DNA of 64,000 bases from Macrobrachium rosenbergii (Eukaryota > Arthropoda > Malacostraca > Decapoda > Palaemonidae), in the NCBI RefSeq assembly GCF_040412425.1, contig NC_089763.1, positions 57,873,587-57,937,586 of the forward strand. The letters are read 5' to 3'. Position 1 is the first letter of the stretch, and every line of letters starts with the position of its first letter. The position numbers were made by a program, and so were the translations under genes. Shown one piece after another: positions 44,380 to 55,820 of the stretch. Under the pieces are notes generated by a model. It was not told where the DNA came from and ran no database searches. It saw only the letters and a program-made list of their open reading frames with translations.

Positions 44380-46610
44380 CTTGTTTGCATGAGGTGTAGG
44401 GGCGTTTGCTTGATTAATGATCGCTGCAAGGAGTGTGAGACTTTGTCGGATGTTGAAGGTTTATGATTCCGCACAAGCTGAGCGTGATATGATCAGAGGT
44501 CTTCCTCCAGGAGTGCTTGTGAAGAGCCAGTGCACTCTCTCCTGATAACCCAATTGTAGACATAGTATCACCTATCCTGTGGTTTGCTCATGGCCCTTGA
44601 GGTTGTTCCGCGTGAGGGTATGGTTCCTGACGCAGATTTTGAGAACAGATACCATCCGTGCTCTGGAATCGAAAGTGACATCGCTTCAAAGTGCAGTGAA
44701 GTGTAGTGATCCCCCTAGTGTTGTGGAGGGGGCGTCAGATCGGCCCCATAACGCTTCTAGGCCTGGACCTCTGTCGGACTCCCAGGACTCAGGGAGAGGG
44801 CAAGTCGAAAGCCGCAAGAGGGTTACGGGGCTTCCCATCGGGATTCAGCGCCCTTCTCGCAGGACCTATTGTCGCTCCTGTGCTGCAAGGATCGCAGGCG
44901 CCATCGATCCTGAAGGGACTCCTTTCGCCCTCCGCCGAGGCGCCCTCCCCGCGCGAGGGGTGGAGTTTGAAGGACTTCTCGCCCGCTGAAGAAGCTTTCA
45001 GAGAGAGTGATGCTTGGCCCTCTTCTCAAGGCGCAGCCACCGGGCTATGGGTGTTTCTGACGCTTCCGCCACAGAAGAGGACCAGGACGTTTGAGCGCCC
45101 CAGTCGCCCAGGAGAGCTGCTTTAGCTCCCGTGGAGGAGGAAGAACGCCCTCGCCTGCCTTCTCACACAGGATCAGCTCTTTCCCGAGAAAGAGACCTCC
45201 TCTCCAAGAGAATTCTGCTGGACATGCAGCGCCAGTTGGCTTCCTTGCTGAGAGGGAAGGCAGAGCCGCTGTCGATTTGGGCGACTCGAGGCTGTTTGGC
45301 TAAGAGGTCCAGAAAGTCACCCTCTCCTGCGCTCTTCTTCGTCGTCACCCTCCTGCCTCCCTGTCGCACTTCACCGCCGCTGGACGCCATCGTGACGCTC
45401 ATCTGCAGTGTGACGCCGCAAGCAGCTATCCTGATGCCTCTGTAGCTGCTCACAGACGCTCTCACTGCAGGACGCCAGCTGGGCGTCGCTGACGCCAGGC
45501 TGGACGCCTCGGATGGACGCTGCCAGGACGCCCCTTGGTTGCTCAACGGACGCTTCAGAGCAATCAAAGACCGCGGGAAGAGAAGATCCTCTGCGCAGTG
45601 CCACCGTAAGGCCTTCGTTCTCCTGGGCGTCTTGGGAGACTCTGCTCTCCCATTGAAGAGGAGAAGTTCTGGCGAGTCGGAGCCGAGATTCTTTTTGAGC
45701 AACCTCCCTGCTTCCTCGCTCACCAATCCACCAGGTGTTAGCCGGAAGTCTCTCTCTGTATGACTTGCAGTTTGCAGTGATTTGTTCAAACCTCGCCCCC
45801 TCCTCCTTCTCGCAGTTAGCTTCATTCAAGACGAGGAGAGCGTCGGGGTTTGCTAAGATGATCATCTCTGGCTACCGGTTGTTGCCTTCAAGAAGGTTAA
45901 CACTGATGGAGGAAAGCGGAAGACCCAAGGCAAGATTCTTTGCCCTGCCTCCCATCCGGCTTAGCGGCAAGGCAGGTATGTGGCACGACCGAGAGGACGC
46001 CGGCTCGCGAGTTCCTTCTGCCGCCCCAGGGAGATTTCGCCAGCTTAGTCGACGCACCTAGAAGGTCCCTCCTGTCTGCAGTCAAGGTGTCGTGGACTAT
46101 GTCGGAGACGGATCACCATTTGAAGGGACTATTCCGAACCATGGAGGTCTTCAATTTCCTGGACTGGTGTTTGGGAGCTTTGATGTCAAGCTTAGAAGTC
46201 CCGACACTGTCATGCTCATAAGTGGAGCTGTCCAGCGTGTTGAACTGTATGACAAGGCCACGAACCGGCTTCCCACTTTGCATCGGGCCTCTTGTTGAAG
46301 AGGGCCTTGTACTGTAACTTTACTGCAAAGTCAAGCCCGCCACAGAGGCAGAATTGCTGTTCGCCCATTGTCGCAGCCATCTCTTCCCGCAGTCTTAATC
46401 AAGGATCTCGCCAGCTTGAAGGAGCAGGCGCCACTCAAAACCTCTTGGCCCACTTCGCCAAGACGCCCGCAGTCCTTCGACGTCATCGTCGGGTCAGACC
46501 TCCAAGAAGAAGAAGCCCTTTCGTGGAGGAACTTCTTCCTCGAGATCGTCTCCCCGAGGAAGAGGTTTTTCCAGAGGCGAGCCCCACCTAAACCTAGGGG
46601 CAAGAAGTGA
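44380..46610 (+). pseudogene. DIRS E gag
   Basis: The Cys motif CMRCRGVCLINDRCKECE matches those of A and B in spacing. A helical region and the linker VVEGASDRPHNASRPGPLSD follow (compare VEEVATRPTDAPRRRSLSNS in B), then an Ala/Pro/Glu-rich part with a GACGCC-rich repeat (45,372-45,560). Several long open frames on both strands arise from high GC content; the plus-strand series is favoured by homology. The start codon is not clear. Confidence 0.68.
45372..45560 (+). repeat. Imperfect array in DIRS E gag
   Basis: GACGC(C/T) recurs at short intervals (ctggacgcc, gtgacgccg, aggacgccagctgg, tgacgccaggctggacgcct). It is less regular than the arrays in A, B, C and F but sits in the matching position. 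Confidence 0.55.
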
Positions 46611-48430
46611 TTTGCAGCACCTCCAGACACCTGTAGGAGCCAGGCTTCTTTCGTTTGCGGGAGCCTGGAGAGAAAGAGGGGCGGACACTTGGTCCCTCAA
46701 AAGTTATCGAGAGAGGATGCAGATCCCTTTCTATTGCACGCCAAATTGTGCACGCCCCAAGGATCATCCACCCCCTCCTACCATCGTTTAGAGAAGTAAC
46801 AGATCCTTCGAGCTTTTGGAGCAAAATGCTCGAAAAAGAGCTGTGGAGCAAGTCCTGAACTGACTCCCAGGAGTTCCTACAACCGACCGTTCCTAATCAA
46901 GAGCCGGGAGGATGGAGACCAGTCCTAGATGTCATGCAGACTGACCCGCTTCGTGGTGAAGAAAAGTTCATTTATGGAGACGCCTCAGTCGGTTCCTAGG
47001 AGCATGGCATTCAGGAGATTGATGGTCCTCTGGGACCTACAGGCCTACTTCATGTCCCCATACATCCCCAGTCGAGGAAGTACCTGAGGTTTGTACTAGG
47101 GACGAGGTTCCACCAGAGTGCTTCCTGCTTCTCCGCTAAGCACAGCCCCATGGTCTTCACGATCATCATGAGGAATGTGGCGAGATGGCTTGCACTTGGC
47201 GGTATTCGTATCTCACGCTTATTTGGACGATTGGCTCATCCGAGCCTCTTCACAGTCAAAGTGTCTGGAGGACCCTAAAATCGACTTTTTGGAGTTGACA
47301 GTCCTTAGGACTTCTAGTGAACGAAGAAAAAGTCCCATCTGATCTCACGCAGTCCATCGTGTATCTGGGGATTCAGATGGATTCAGTGGCTTTTCAAGCT
47401 TTTCCATCCAGAACATCAGCAGCAATGCTTAGGAAAAAGTTCATACTTAGGAAGGAAATATGCTCGGTGAGGGAATGGATGAGTTTGTTGGGGACCATTT
47501 CTCGCTGGAGAAGCTTGCTTCCTAGAAGACTACATTCAGGTTGCTCCAGTTTTTCCTGGCGGAAACTGGACAGATAAGGAGGATCGAGGAGACCCCAAGA
47601 TCTCTCCCTGTCAAGAATCACCTGTGGTGGTGGCTCGACCCTGAGGTTACAGAAGGGTTTCACGCCTTCAGAGCCCCGACCTAGTGCTGTTTTCCGACGG
47701 TCCAGGAGGGATGGGGAGCCCAACACTAGGAGGGGAGGAAGTGCTGGTAAGTACCTGGAGAGTGGAAATGTGTGTCCTGGCACATCAATCTCAAGGAGTT
47801 AGGGCGATCCTGCTGGCCCTGAAATTCTTCGAGAGTCAAGTTTCAGGTCGAGTGATGCAAGTAAACTGACAACACCACAGCTCCGGCATACCTCAAGAAA
47901 CAGGAGGAACTCGCCTGTCCCTGTTCAGATTTCAGCTGGCGAAATCCTGCTGGCCCATGCTCGGGGATAATGATCCTACGTGAGGTTCGTGGCAGGAGTG
48001 GAGAATATCCGCTGATCTTTCTCAGTCGGCAGCCAACTTCTGCCGACTTGAGTGGACCCTTCACGCAGGAGGTGTGTCAGGAGCTGTGGGAGGTTATGGG
48101 ACGTCCTTTGCGGATCTCTTCACGCACGCCCAGGACAAAAGAGGCTTCTCTCTACTGCGTTTCCCGCATTCAGATCCAGGAGCAGTAGCAGTAGATGCCT
48201 TCTGACTGAAGGGAATGGATTCACGCCTCCTCCTTCAAGATTCTGGGGAGGTAATCAGGAAGTTCGGGCAGCGCCGAAGGGACGAATGACGCTGATCGCG
48301 CCCCTTTGACCAGCGGTAGAATGGTCCACAGAGGTCATGGCCTTCCTGGTGGACTTCCTATGGACGCTTCTCGAGAGTAGATCTGCTCAGGCAGCCCCAT
48401 TTCGGAAGCGTACCACAAACCTCCCCGCGC
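46611..48430 (+). pseudogene. DIRS E pol: RT, RNase H, degenerate methyltransferase-type domain
   Basis: RT starts near VGARLLSFAGAWRE. The catalytic box reads AYLDDWLIRAS (about 47,212-47,245), the only intact YLDD among the copies here. RNase H is recognisable at about 47,690-47,900 (PDLVLFSDG then a frame change, LALKFFE). The Dam-like start ADLFTHAQ and HSDPGAVAVDAF at about 48,110-48,200 is followed by a deletion of the FPPF stretch. Many frame breaks. Confidence 0.75.
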
Positions 48431-48439
48431 TCTGAGTCT

Positions 48440-49479
48440 AACTGCATTCAGACTATCGCGGTTGGCAAGAGCGAGGGTTTTTCGAGAGGAGCAGGCAGGC
48501 TATCGCCAGCGCCAGGAGACCTTCCTCCAATGTGGTATGTACCAATCTGGCGGCCACTCTCAGAAATGGTGCAGTAGTCAGTGACTTCTCAACCACGACC
48601 TCTGTGCCAGATAGCACTTCCTGTCTTCGAGAAGGAAAAGCTGGCAGTCTCAACAATTAAAGGTTATAGCATGCTGTCAGCAGTCTTCAGACATAGAGGT
48701 CTAGGACTTAGCTGACAACAAGGATCTTCACGATCTCTCTGAGATCCTCAGAGATCGTTAAGGCACCAAACAGATCTTCCTGAACCTGGATGTCGCTTCT
48801 AAAATTTTAATGTCAGTTTATCTGAGCCTTTTTGGGGCATCTCTCAAGAATGTGACAGAAGGCTATTTTCCAACTGCTCATGACGCAAAGAGAGTTAGTG
48901 AAGTTCAAGCCATCAGCAAGCACATAGGCTTTAGAGGGCTCAATGCCGTATGCTCCCTGAGCCCTATGTTCCTCGCAAAGAACGAAAATCCTTCAAACCC
49001 TTGGCCCAAGAGTTTTGAGATCAAGGGTGTGACAGAAATTCTTGGGCAAGAGTCAGAGAGAGTCCTATGCCCTGTCAGGGCTCTCAAATTCTACCTAGAC
49101 AGGACGAAAGGAAGTCGGTGTCCGCCGGACACCCAGGTGTTCTGTTAGAAGACTGACTTGTTGATGTCCAAGAAATTTCCGGGCATTTTAAGAAGTACAA
49201 TCAAAGAGGTCATTCTACCGCTGGGTTGACAGCCACATGAGGACTTTGAAAGTCAAGGCTCATGAAGTGAGAGCGATTATGATTTCGTGGCTTTCCAGAA
49301 GAACATGTCCCTTAACGATCTTCACACCACTGGCTAAGCACCAGTGTTCGTCATTACTATGGACGGGAAGACGGTTTCTAAGACTGCTCTTCGCTAGGAC
49401 CATACGCTTCGCAGACGCAATGTTGGGGGCAGAGGCCACTTCCATCCTGAGTCCTTTGAGGTTAGGTGCTATTTTTTAA
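48440..49479 (+). pseudogene. DIRS E tyrosine recombinase
   Basis: AVSTIKGYSMLSAVFRHRGL precedes an open 112-codon part (48,810-49,148) with Arg in DAKRVSEVQAI, FLAKNENPSNPWPKSFEIKG and LCPVRALKFYLDRT. The His-x-x-Arg box is intact (KVKAHEVRAIM). The Tyr region is hard to place because the frame changes near 49,340. Confidence 0.8.
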
Positions 49480-49839
49480 TCTTGTTTCTGTTTTGGTTGT
49501 TGGGTTGGCTTAATGAGGTGGACGTCCCAGTCGTTAGCCTATGTTAGGTTTAATGACTCTAGACAGGCTCGGCTCAAGGGTTGGTCAAGCTGTCCTTTGG
49601 CCCTCTCAGTATGGTCTTATGATCTAGTCCCATTGTGGTCACCCGTGACAGATCATCTAGAACTCACCAGCTATATAGGCTACTACCTTGCTGGAGACTC
49701 TAGTAAAGCAGAAGCAGGCTTGGGGTATTAGTAACCACGAAGTCAGCTATGCTAACAGGTAAGGAACCAAGGTGTCAATCGCCTAGCATTTATTTGTTTC
49801 CCTAAATCCTATTCTGTCTCTTCCCACCTCCAATGGTGG

Positions 49840-50167
49840 ACTCAGCCATATATATCTGACAGAAAAGTTCATGAACAGCCTTCAGTATTTATCGACAAAA
49901 CAGTTTGTTCATACTTACCCGGCAGATATAGTATAATCATAGTGCCCACCCACCTCCCCTCAGGAGACAGTGGCACTAGAAAATCTGAATAGAAAATGGG
50001 AATGGTTCCTGATACCCGCCTCCCAGCGGCGGAATGGGTACTAACTACTCATTACACTGCGCAGCCAAGTTTTTGAAATTTGTCGATTCGAGAATACAGC
50101 TATATATATATTCCGCGTTGTGTAAGTATAGAACAAACTTTACTTATCAATAAAATATCATTTTTCC
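49840..50167 (+). repeat. DIRS E 3' region and right inverted terminal repeat
   Basis: From ggactcagccatatatatct through the reverse complement of the left repeat, ending near aaaatatcattttt. An internal inverted partner (tttgttcatacttacccggc, about 49,907) pairs with the outer end, as in the other copies. Confidence 0.82.
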
Positions 50168-51236
50168 AGCATGATTTTAGGGACTTTCCAAACGAACGAT
50201 CAGATGTTTTGGGCAGACAGGCAGGGGACATTTTTCTCATACCAGTATATCCTCGTTTTCTGCCGGCTCCTGATTAACGTTGGTAGTTTTGTGCAGTCGC
50301 TGCTTCATCATTTTTGGATTTTTTGTCCAGTATTTTTGGTGAAGTATTCTCTCTCATTTTTTTGTGGTGGTTTTCCCTATCTTAGTAATATCATTAGTTA
50401 ACTTTATTTCTAAAGATAGACAAATACATTAGACTGCAGCTCTTCAAGCATTCGTTATTGGCTTATGATTCGCACACTAAGTGTGGCAAGTGTAGGGGGT
50501 AGGAATGTAGTAGAGAGCTTACATGTCCAGAGTGTCAGGATTGGGAAGGTAGTGAAGGGAAGGCCTTGAAATCTGATCTGGATAAGTTAGACCAAGATAG
50601 GAAAAGGAAGGCGGGCCCTTAGAGCCGAAAGTAGAGCTAGTCATTCCTTCTTTACCTGTTTTGGTAGAAGATAGCTCTGTTTCTTCTTCTTTGATTGTCC
50701 TTAGCCCTCCTACACATTTACCCCACAATCCTTTACTAGGTTTCCATGCTTCCGATTCCAACGCTGTTGTCAGTCTCGAAGCAAAATTCTTAGCCAATAC
50801 TGTTATGGGATTAACTTCCTCTTTCAGGGATTTTGTGTTGGCCAGTGGGGGTGGGCATTCAAGTGCCTTGGGAGGTTGGCTGGCACTGTGGTAGAAGGCA
50901 AGTCTGCACCTGAACCCCTGCGTCGGGTGTCAGTAAGTAGCCCTTGGGGCTGTTGGTCCCGGATTAGGTTGTGTCTTGATATCTGTCTACTATTAAAGTA
51001 GACCCCACCCAACCTCCCCACAACTTCATGGGCTGTCAAGGAGAATTCTTACAAGAACTAAAACATTCAAAACTCACCTGGTGGAGAACAGGTGTGCTAG
51101 ACAGTCATCCGGGCAGCCATTTGATCTTTTGTTTGAATGCGGACTCGCCTATTGGTGGGGAGATATAAGCTTATCTTTTACAGTAGGTAAGTATCCAAAT
51201 AATAAATTTTATTATGAAAATTTACATTATTGTGAT
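50168..51236 (+). mobile_element. DIRS-like fragment G (leader and gag N-terminus)
   Basis: A leader (ctgccggctcctgattaacg, gtgcagtcgctgcttcatca) matches that of copy F. Then gag starts: SYDSHTKCGKCRG, a stop, ECSRELTCPECQDW, and LDKLDQDRKRK. It breaks off near 50,890. A terminal-type sequence (taggtaagtatccaaataat, then ttattatgaaaat) at 51,183-51,236 may be its right end, which would make G an internally deleted copy. Confidence 0.65.
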
Positions 51237-51619
51237 GTAGAAGACCTTGTATATGCAGTGTATGTAATGGCATATGGCCTAGTTTTGTTTACATTGACGG
51301 TATTAAGCAGAATGTACCAGTACTTATAGGGCATTAGTCAGTAGAATGTACTAGTAAGTGCTAGACCCTTATGGAAACTTGTGGAAAGATCTCTAGAAAG
51401 TTCCAACACGGCAGTCTAACGAAATTCAGATTTTCATGGTGGCGCTACCATTGCTAGTGTAGGTGACAGGGTCCCACCCACTTTTGGGACTGATAGGTAC
51501 AACTCAGCATAGAGCTGCAATTCATTTTCTGCTCTGCTTCTCCTTTGATTAATGTCGGTCTCCCTTGTGCAGTCACTGCTTCATCTTTCTGATTTTTGGA
51601 TTTTTTTTTATTTTGTGTT

Positions 51620-53100
51620 GAAAACGGTGGAATCAGTATCAGTGTTTTGTGCCCAGTGACAGTGTTGTGAGTGTTGAGGAGGTGGCTGTCTGTCTGCTGC
51701 TGCTCATAGACAAAGGTCACTGACCTGCTCCCTGCACTGGGGAGAAGACATACCAGAAGTCCAAGGGAGGCCAGTGGGGTTTGCCCACGGGCAGTCACCT
51801 CCTCCGACAAGCATGTTGCTTGGTCCCAGGCTACGACAGAGCGCCACTGGAAAGGCGTCTCGTTCAGTGCTTCTCCTCTGTCATTGGAAGACTCTTTGCT
51901 GGACGTGAGGCGTCAGCAGCATCAGTCATCCGTCTCTCGGCCTTTGAAAAGACACTCCGATGTGTCAGACATCTCCCCTCCTCCTGTCAAGAGATATAAG
52001 GAGGCTAGTGTTAGTCCTCAGGCTTCCTGCAGTTTCAGCTTTCGAGTCGTTAGTGCCCATTTTTGTCTCAAAGCAACATGATTCTTCGAGTAAGCGCCAG
52101 TCACCGTCTGTTAAGCACTCTCTCAGCTTGGAGCGCCCATCTCTTTTGACTCGCTTGGCACCCACTTCATCCATCTTCCACATCTGACCACTTGGTGCCA
52201 ACTTCCGGGTGCTCTGCACCAACTGTGGAGCATTTGGTGCCAACATTTGGGCGCTCAGCTTCAACAGTGGGTGCTCGGTGCCTCTTCCTTCTTCATCAGT
52301 TCAGGAAGATGCTTTAGCCCCGATTAAGTGTCAGCTTGAGGAACTTATGGGCTTTTAAAGAAGAAAACTGTCATTTCCAAGAGCAAGGACACCTCCTTTT
52401 CCCATCTCTTCTGATGAGGATGAACAGGAACAAGATACTGCTCCTTCTTATGCTTATTCGTCATTGCTAAGATTCTTTCTGGTGAATTTTCCTGACTTCT
52501 TCAAGCCTGCTGCTCCTGATTCATTCTGCATTTCCCACAGGTAAGATTTCCTTCTCTTCGCCCAAACTGGGCCATTTTGTCAAGAACCTGTGCAGGGTAT
52601 TAAAAATTTTTAGCTTCCTTGATTGCATGGTGGGAGCTTTGGCTATAAAAATCTTGGCCAAAGATTTCTCTTCTGACTGGTTCAGAGTATTGTTTTGCAC
52701 AGACAAGGTAGTCAGGGATGGTCCTTCTGAGCTCGCCTCCCTGTTTTTGGTAGGAATCTTGAAGCGAGAGCTGTGGAGCTCCTGTGCCACTAAAGGAGTC
52801 ACCGCAACACAGAAGTCAGCTCTCCTGCTCTCTCCATTAAACAGATCCCATCTCTTCCCCAAGACACTGTTAAGGATATCCTGTCAGACCTTCAGAAGAA
52901 AGCGACAAATGATCTTCTGGCTCAATCTTCCAAGCGGCCTAAGGAAGCCCCCACAAGAGCAACCAAGTCCTCCTCTCCTCTACATCAGCCCTTTAGGGGA
53001 GGAAAATATAGACCTCAATCCAGACCTCAAAACAATCTACACCTCTGATCAAGATTGATCAAGAAGTCTTCTTTTATTCCAGCCACTAAGAAATGATAAC
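51620..53100 (+). pseudogene. DIRS F gag, N-terminus deleted
   Basis: Begins in the linker (about 51,700-51,800; tccaagggaggccagtgggg as in the other copies) without the Cys motif. A seven/fourteen-residue array follows (52,150-52,285), then ALAPIKCQLEELMGF and the acidic DEDEQEQ region with YAYSSLLRFFL. The C-terminal domain (52,627-53,058) is the clearest: VGALAIKILAKDFSSDWFRV and GILKRELWSSCATKGVTATQ, homologous to the copy C gag segment. Confidence 0.75.
52150..52285 (+). repeat. 42-base tandem array in DIRS F gag
   Basis: Two full 42-base units (52,186-52,227 and 52,228-52,269) plus partial ones, encoding HLVPTSGCSAPTVE / HLVPTFGRSASTVG, i.e. a doubled seven-residue period. Same gag position as the arrays in A, B, C and E. 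Confidence 0.78.
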
Positions 53101-53112
53101 ACAGTCCTTTGC

Positions 53113-54934
53113 GTCCTGGTCGGAGCCAGGCTTTACCTCTTTTGCGAGGAATGGAGCCACACAGGTGCAGAACCTTGGGTAGTCCAAGGTGTTGAGGAAA
53201 GGATTTTCTATCCATTTCCAAGACAAACCTCCCTTATCTAAGTCGCTGATCAACTTGACTGCCTACTCGGCTCACTTCGACAAGCATGCCGTCCTTTCTC
53301 AAGATGTAGAGTCCCTTCTTCACAAAGGGCCAATAGAGGTGGTTTTAGACCTAAACTCAGAGGGATTTTACGACTGTCTCTTCATAGTCCCCAAGTCATT
53401 GGGGGCAGGAGACCCATGTTGGATGTCAGCACCCTGAATTTGTTCACGGTGAAGATGAAGTTACACATGGAATGAACTGTTCCATCATGTCCTATCTCCA
53501 TCAAGACGACTGGATGGTCACCCTGGACATGCAGGACGCCTATTTCCACGTCCCCATCCATCCAGACGTGAGGAAATTTCCTGAGGTTCATTTTCCGGGG
53601 CAAAGTTCTCCAGTTTCAAGCCTTGTGCCTCGGCCTGTCCACCACCCTACAAGTGTTCACTAGAATCCTCGCTCCTCTTGGGAAATGGCTTCACCTTTTT
53701 GACGTCAACGTTTGTCTTTATCTTGATGGTTGGCTGCTCCACTCTCCTTGGACTTGCTCAGCCCTTCAGTCGTTGAATCTGCTGGGGACCTGGGCTTCAG
53801 TAGAACCGTTCGTAAAGCTGGGCAGGCTTCACATGAAGCCTCTTCAGTTTTATCTAAAAGCATGCTGGAGCAGGGAAACCCAAACGGACTCCTTCTCTTT
53901 CCCCAACTCCTCAGAGATCAAGACGGACTTTTGAGGGTGGTTGTCTATAGAAAGACTTTGAGAGGGGAAGTCTCTTCTACCATTGCACCCAGACCTAGAA
54001 TTTTATTCTGATGCTTCAGATCTAGGTTGGGGAGCCCTACTAGGGAGTCGGAAGATCTCAAGGATGTGGCCTGTAGATCAGAGACCTCTCCACACCAATG
54101 TGAAGGTACTAAAGGCCATTCGACTGGGTCTCCAGGCTTTTTCTCCTTTATTTTCTAGCAAAGTTTAAGCTGATAACACCATTATGTTGTCTTATGTCCA
54201 CAAACAAGGGGCACCCACCCCTTTGCTATCAATAAGATGGCGAAAGACCTCCTTATCTGGGCGGATCAGTACCAAATGAAGATTATCACTCACTTCGAGC
54301 AGAGGAAAATGAAGTCCTTGCAGATGAATTGAATTGCTACAATCAGGTGTTGCCAATGGAGTGGACTTGGGACTCCCTCATATGTGACAATTTCTGGGAA
54401 TCTTGAGGCAAACCAACTGTGGACCTCTTCACAACATCGAGGAATCGTCATATGCCCCTCTGATGCTCCCCAGTCCCGGACCCTCTTGCATAGGCGACGG
54501 ATGCCATGCAGTTGGATTGAACAGGCCTGGATGTCCAGCCCTTCCCGCCTTTCGGATTGATCAGGGAGGTGATCAACAAGTTCCCCTCTTACCAGAACGT
54601 CTTTATGACCCTAATCGCTCTGTTCTGGCCCAGGAAGGAATGGTTTCTGGATCTGCTGCATCTGCTAGTGGACTGCCCAAGACTTCTGCTCCAAAGACAG
54701 TCGCTGTTCAAACAGCCCCACTTCCTCAGGTTTCATCAAGGATTGTCCACTCTGCCCCTGACAGGCTTTAGACTGTCAGGAACCTCGTCAGAGCAAAAGG
54801 CTTATCAAAGCAAGCTGCAGAAGCTATCACTAGGTGCAGAAGATCTTCTGTTAGCAGGCTCTACCAATCCAAGTGGTCAGTTTTCAGAGGATGGTACCAA
54901 CATAAAAACATCTCATCTTCTGAAACCTCTATAA
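53113..54934 (+). pseudogene. DIRS F pol: RT, RNase H, methyltransferase-type domain
   Basis: RT runs from VGARLYLFCEEWSHTGAEPW through FIVPKSLG and DWMVTLDMQDAYFHVPIHPD to the box CLYLDGWLLHSP (YLDG, not YLDD). About 50 codons after the box are deleted. RNase H is in broken frames. The Dam-like domain includes PFPPFGLIREVINKF and FMTLIALFWPRKEWF. The open tail 54,557-54,934 overlaps the recombinase. Confidence 0.85.
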
Positions 54935-55820
54935 GCCAGTTAGCTGACTTACCTTTTCTAAGGACAGATAGGAAGTTATCTTCCTCTACCATCTAGGGTA
55001 TAGGTCAATGCTTTCTTCAGTGTTTAAGCATAGGGACCTGGATCTGTCATCCAACCAAGGCCTCAGTGACCTTATCAGATCCTTCGAAACCTCCAAATTA
55101 GTACAGCCTGGATTTCTCTCCTGGAATTTGGACGTTGTTCTGAAGTGGATCACGAGCTCAACTTTTGAACACTTCAGCTCGACCTCTTACAAGAATCTCA
55201 CCAGGGAGACTCTCTTTCTCGTGGCATTAGCGACAGCCAAATGCATCAGCGAGCGGCAAGCCTTCAACAAGAGAGTAAGCTTTTCAAATGGAGATGCAGT
55301 ATGCTCTCTCTCTCTCTCTCATTCTTGGTTTCCTCACCAAGAATGAGGATGTTTCCAAGCCATGGCCTCGTTCGTTCATTATTAAGAGCTTAACAGGCAT
55401 CCTTGGGCCAGAGGAGTAAGAGAGACTTCTTTGTCCTGTGAAAACCTTGAAGTATGATCTTCAGAGGACAGAAAAGATCAGAGGACCTTCCAGCAGGCTT
55501 TAGTGCTTAGTGAAGAACCCTTCACGCCCTCTGCCAAAGAATGAGCTTTCTTTCTTCCTTAGAAGTTCAATTTACAGAAGCACATTCTCAAATTCAAGAT
55601 GATGTTTTGTCTTCCCTTAAGGTCGAAGCTCATGAGGTTCAGGCTGTTGAAATGTCTCTGGCTTTTTGACATAACATGTCTCTCAAGAATATTCTGCAAT
55701 CAAAATTTTGTAAGTGTGGACTATTTTTTTGCTTCACATTATCTTAAAGACATGAAAACTGTCTTTGATAACTGTTGTACTGTATTCTGCGTCCTTTATC
55801 CATGGTGGCTCTCCGTCCCT
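54755..55820 (+). pseudogene. DIRS F tyrosine recombinase
   Basis: VRNLVRAKGLSKQAAEAITR overlaps the pol end in another frame. Then LDVVLKWITSSTFEHFSSTS leads to the first catalytic Arg position, which is Cys (TAKCISERQAF). The His-x-x-Arg box is HEVQ (Arg to Gln). A short CT run near 55,310 adds a frame change. Confidence 0.83.

Larger units (their letters stand above)
43598..50167 (+). mobile_element. DIRS-like retrotransposon copy E, GC-rich lineage
   Basis: About 6.2 kb without the MITE inserted in its left terminal repeat. Inverted terminal repeats (about 43,598-44,120 and 49,970-50,167) share gtacccattccgccgctggg, ctattcagattttct and agctgtattct. The interior is visibly richer in G+C than the other copies and encodes a diverged gag, pol and recombinase, so it belongs to a different subfamily. 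It keeps the YLDD and His-x-x-Arg motifs but has many frame breaks. Confidence 0.87.

Noticed and set aside
45163..45865. Long antisense frames of 220 and 164 codons in DIRS E gag
   Set aside because: The region is GC-rich, so stop codons are rare in all frames. The plus-strand frames carry gag homology; the minus-strand ones do not.
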